Source: Bacteroidales bacterium UBA4318 (GTDB taxonomy: Bacteria; Bacteroidota; Bacteroidia; Bacteroidales; UBA932). Taken from it: 12,714 nt of DNA. Below the pieces are notes generated by a model. The model was not told the DNA's origin, searched no databases, and saw only the letters and a program-made list of their open reading frames with translations. The DNA lies in the NCBI GenBank assembly GCA_002393895.1, contig DGUE01000175.1, forward strand, positions 1 to 12,714, in the 5' to 3' direction. This document shows positions 12,278 through 12,714 of the stretch, in pieces. Numbering within the stretch: the first letter of the stretch is position 1; every line of letters begins with the position of its first letter. The translations under genes and the position numbers were made by a program.

Positions 12278-12714
12278 GGATTCTATCCAGGCCTTCATCT
12301 CAGGCACCTTCGCGAGTGCACTCTTGAACAGCGCCCACTGGTTGCGGGTGCGGTCCATGTTGTGGGTGGCGTACTTGATCTTATAGTAGGTGTCCCCGTT
12401 GATGTAGTCTGCGAAGAAGCGGACGCACTGCATGTAGGGGAAGAGGCAGGCTGCGAAGGGCAGCATATCTTTTTCGATAGGGGTCAGGAAGACCTTGGCG
12501 GACTCGATGTAGCCCTTGCTGAAGGCCTTGAAGATCTCCATGTTGAAACCGACCTTGGAGGTGTCGGGATCATCTTCGGCCACGAAGTTGGCGGCAGTGC
12601 GGAGGAAATCCCCGAAGTCTGAGAAGACGAAACTTGGCATGATGGTGTCCAAGTCGATGACGCAGAGTACGTTACCGTCTTTGTCGAAGAGCATGTTGTT
12701 GACCTTGGTGTCGC
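12272..12714 (-). CDS. APH-fold sugar kinase, NahK-like (C-terminal 147 codons in window)
   Basis: The minus-strand frame is open from the right edge to TAG at 12274-12272, so the N-terminal part is missing. The visible start DTKVNNMLFD is the catalytic loop of the aminoglycoside-phosphotransferase fold (H-x-D-x4-N, with the His just outside). VIDLDTIMPSFVFSDFGDFLRTAAN follows, which holds the metal-binding Asp (IDLD) and the SDFGD segment. The later region (EDDPDTSKVGFNMEIFKAF, the FFADYINGDTYYKI stretch and the HNMDRTRNQWALF end) matches N-acetylhexosamine 1-kinase (NahK) and its Bacteroidetes homologues better than antibiotic kinases. These phosphorylate GlcNAc/GalNAc at C1 for amino-sugar salvage. 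The substrate here is inferred. The gene shares 6 bp with the end of the convergent exported-protein gene, and I see no terminator between them. Confidence 0.85.
   Translation of the reverse strand, partial: DTKVNNMLFDKDGNVLCVIDLDTIMPSFVFSDFGDFLRTAANFVAEDDPDTSKVGFNMEIFKAFSKGYIESAKVFLTPIEKDMLPFAACLFPYMQCVRFFADYINGDTYYKIKYATHNMDRTRNQWALFKSALAKVPEMKAWIESL

Overview
The window looks like a chromosomal segment of a member of the Bacteroidota, probably order Bacteroidales. The evidence is the recurring -7 promoter box TAnnTTTG upstream of genes, an outer-membrane biogenesis cluster (SurA-like lipoprotein, SurA, OstA-like protein) in typical Bacteroidetes form, a FISUMP/fimbrillin-type lipoprotein preceded by a tiny acidic ORF, and a NahK-like sugar kinase. 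Most of the DNA is fairly G+C rich; the stretch from about 5390 to 8380 is visibly more A+T rich. The genus cannot be fixed from sequence alone.

Layout. Positions 1-4259 (minus strand) hold a tightly overlapping three-gene operon: a SurA-like lipoprotein (first gene), a two-parvulin-domain SurA chaperone, and a large OstA/LptD-N-like protein that runs off the left edge. All three are exported and fit LPS and outer-membrane protein transport. Next (4339-4824, minus) is a small protein with a histone-H1-like Lys/Ala tail, ending in a strong intrinsic terminator. A 570-base non-coding region (4825-5393) holds that gene's promoter, a G-rich tandem array of 22-23 bp units, hairpins, a good TTG-N20-TATCTTTG promoter, a nine-G tract and a terminator-like hairpin ahead of the next genes.

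Positions 5394-8378 (plus) form an accessory-looking cassette: a 45-codon acidic ORF, a 559-residue surface lipoprotein, and a RhuM-family gene with its own promoter. Two terminator-like sequences that resemble each other in inverted orientation lie at its edges.

Positions 8451-12277 hold a cell-wall module. An NlpC/P60 peptidase with an SH3-like N-terminal part and a downstream unknown cytoplasmic gene run leftward. A PBP4-type D-Ala-D-Ala carboxypeptidase and a small unknown periplasmic protein run rightward. The two transcription units diverge from one compact intergenic region in which each -7 box sits where the other promoter's -33 box would be. The PBP4 gene contains a 70 bp inverted-repeat segment that is translated in frame. 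The right edge (minus) is the C-terminal part of an APH-fold sugar kinase resembling NahK, overlapping the preceding gene tail to tail.

No rRNA, tRNA, CRISPR array, transposase or integrase was seen. The least explained parts are the tandem array with its leader region, the small acidic ORF, the palindromic insertion in the carboxypeptidase gene and the interlocked divergent promoters.
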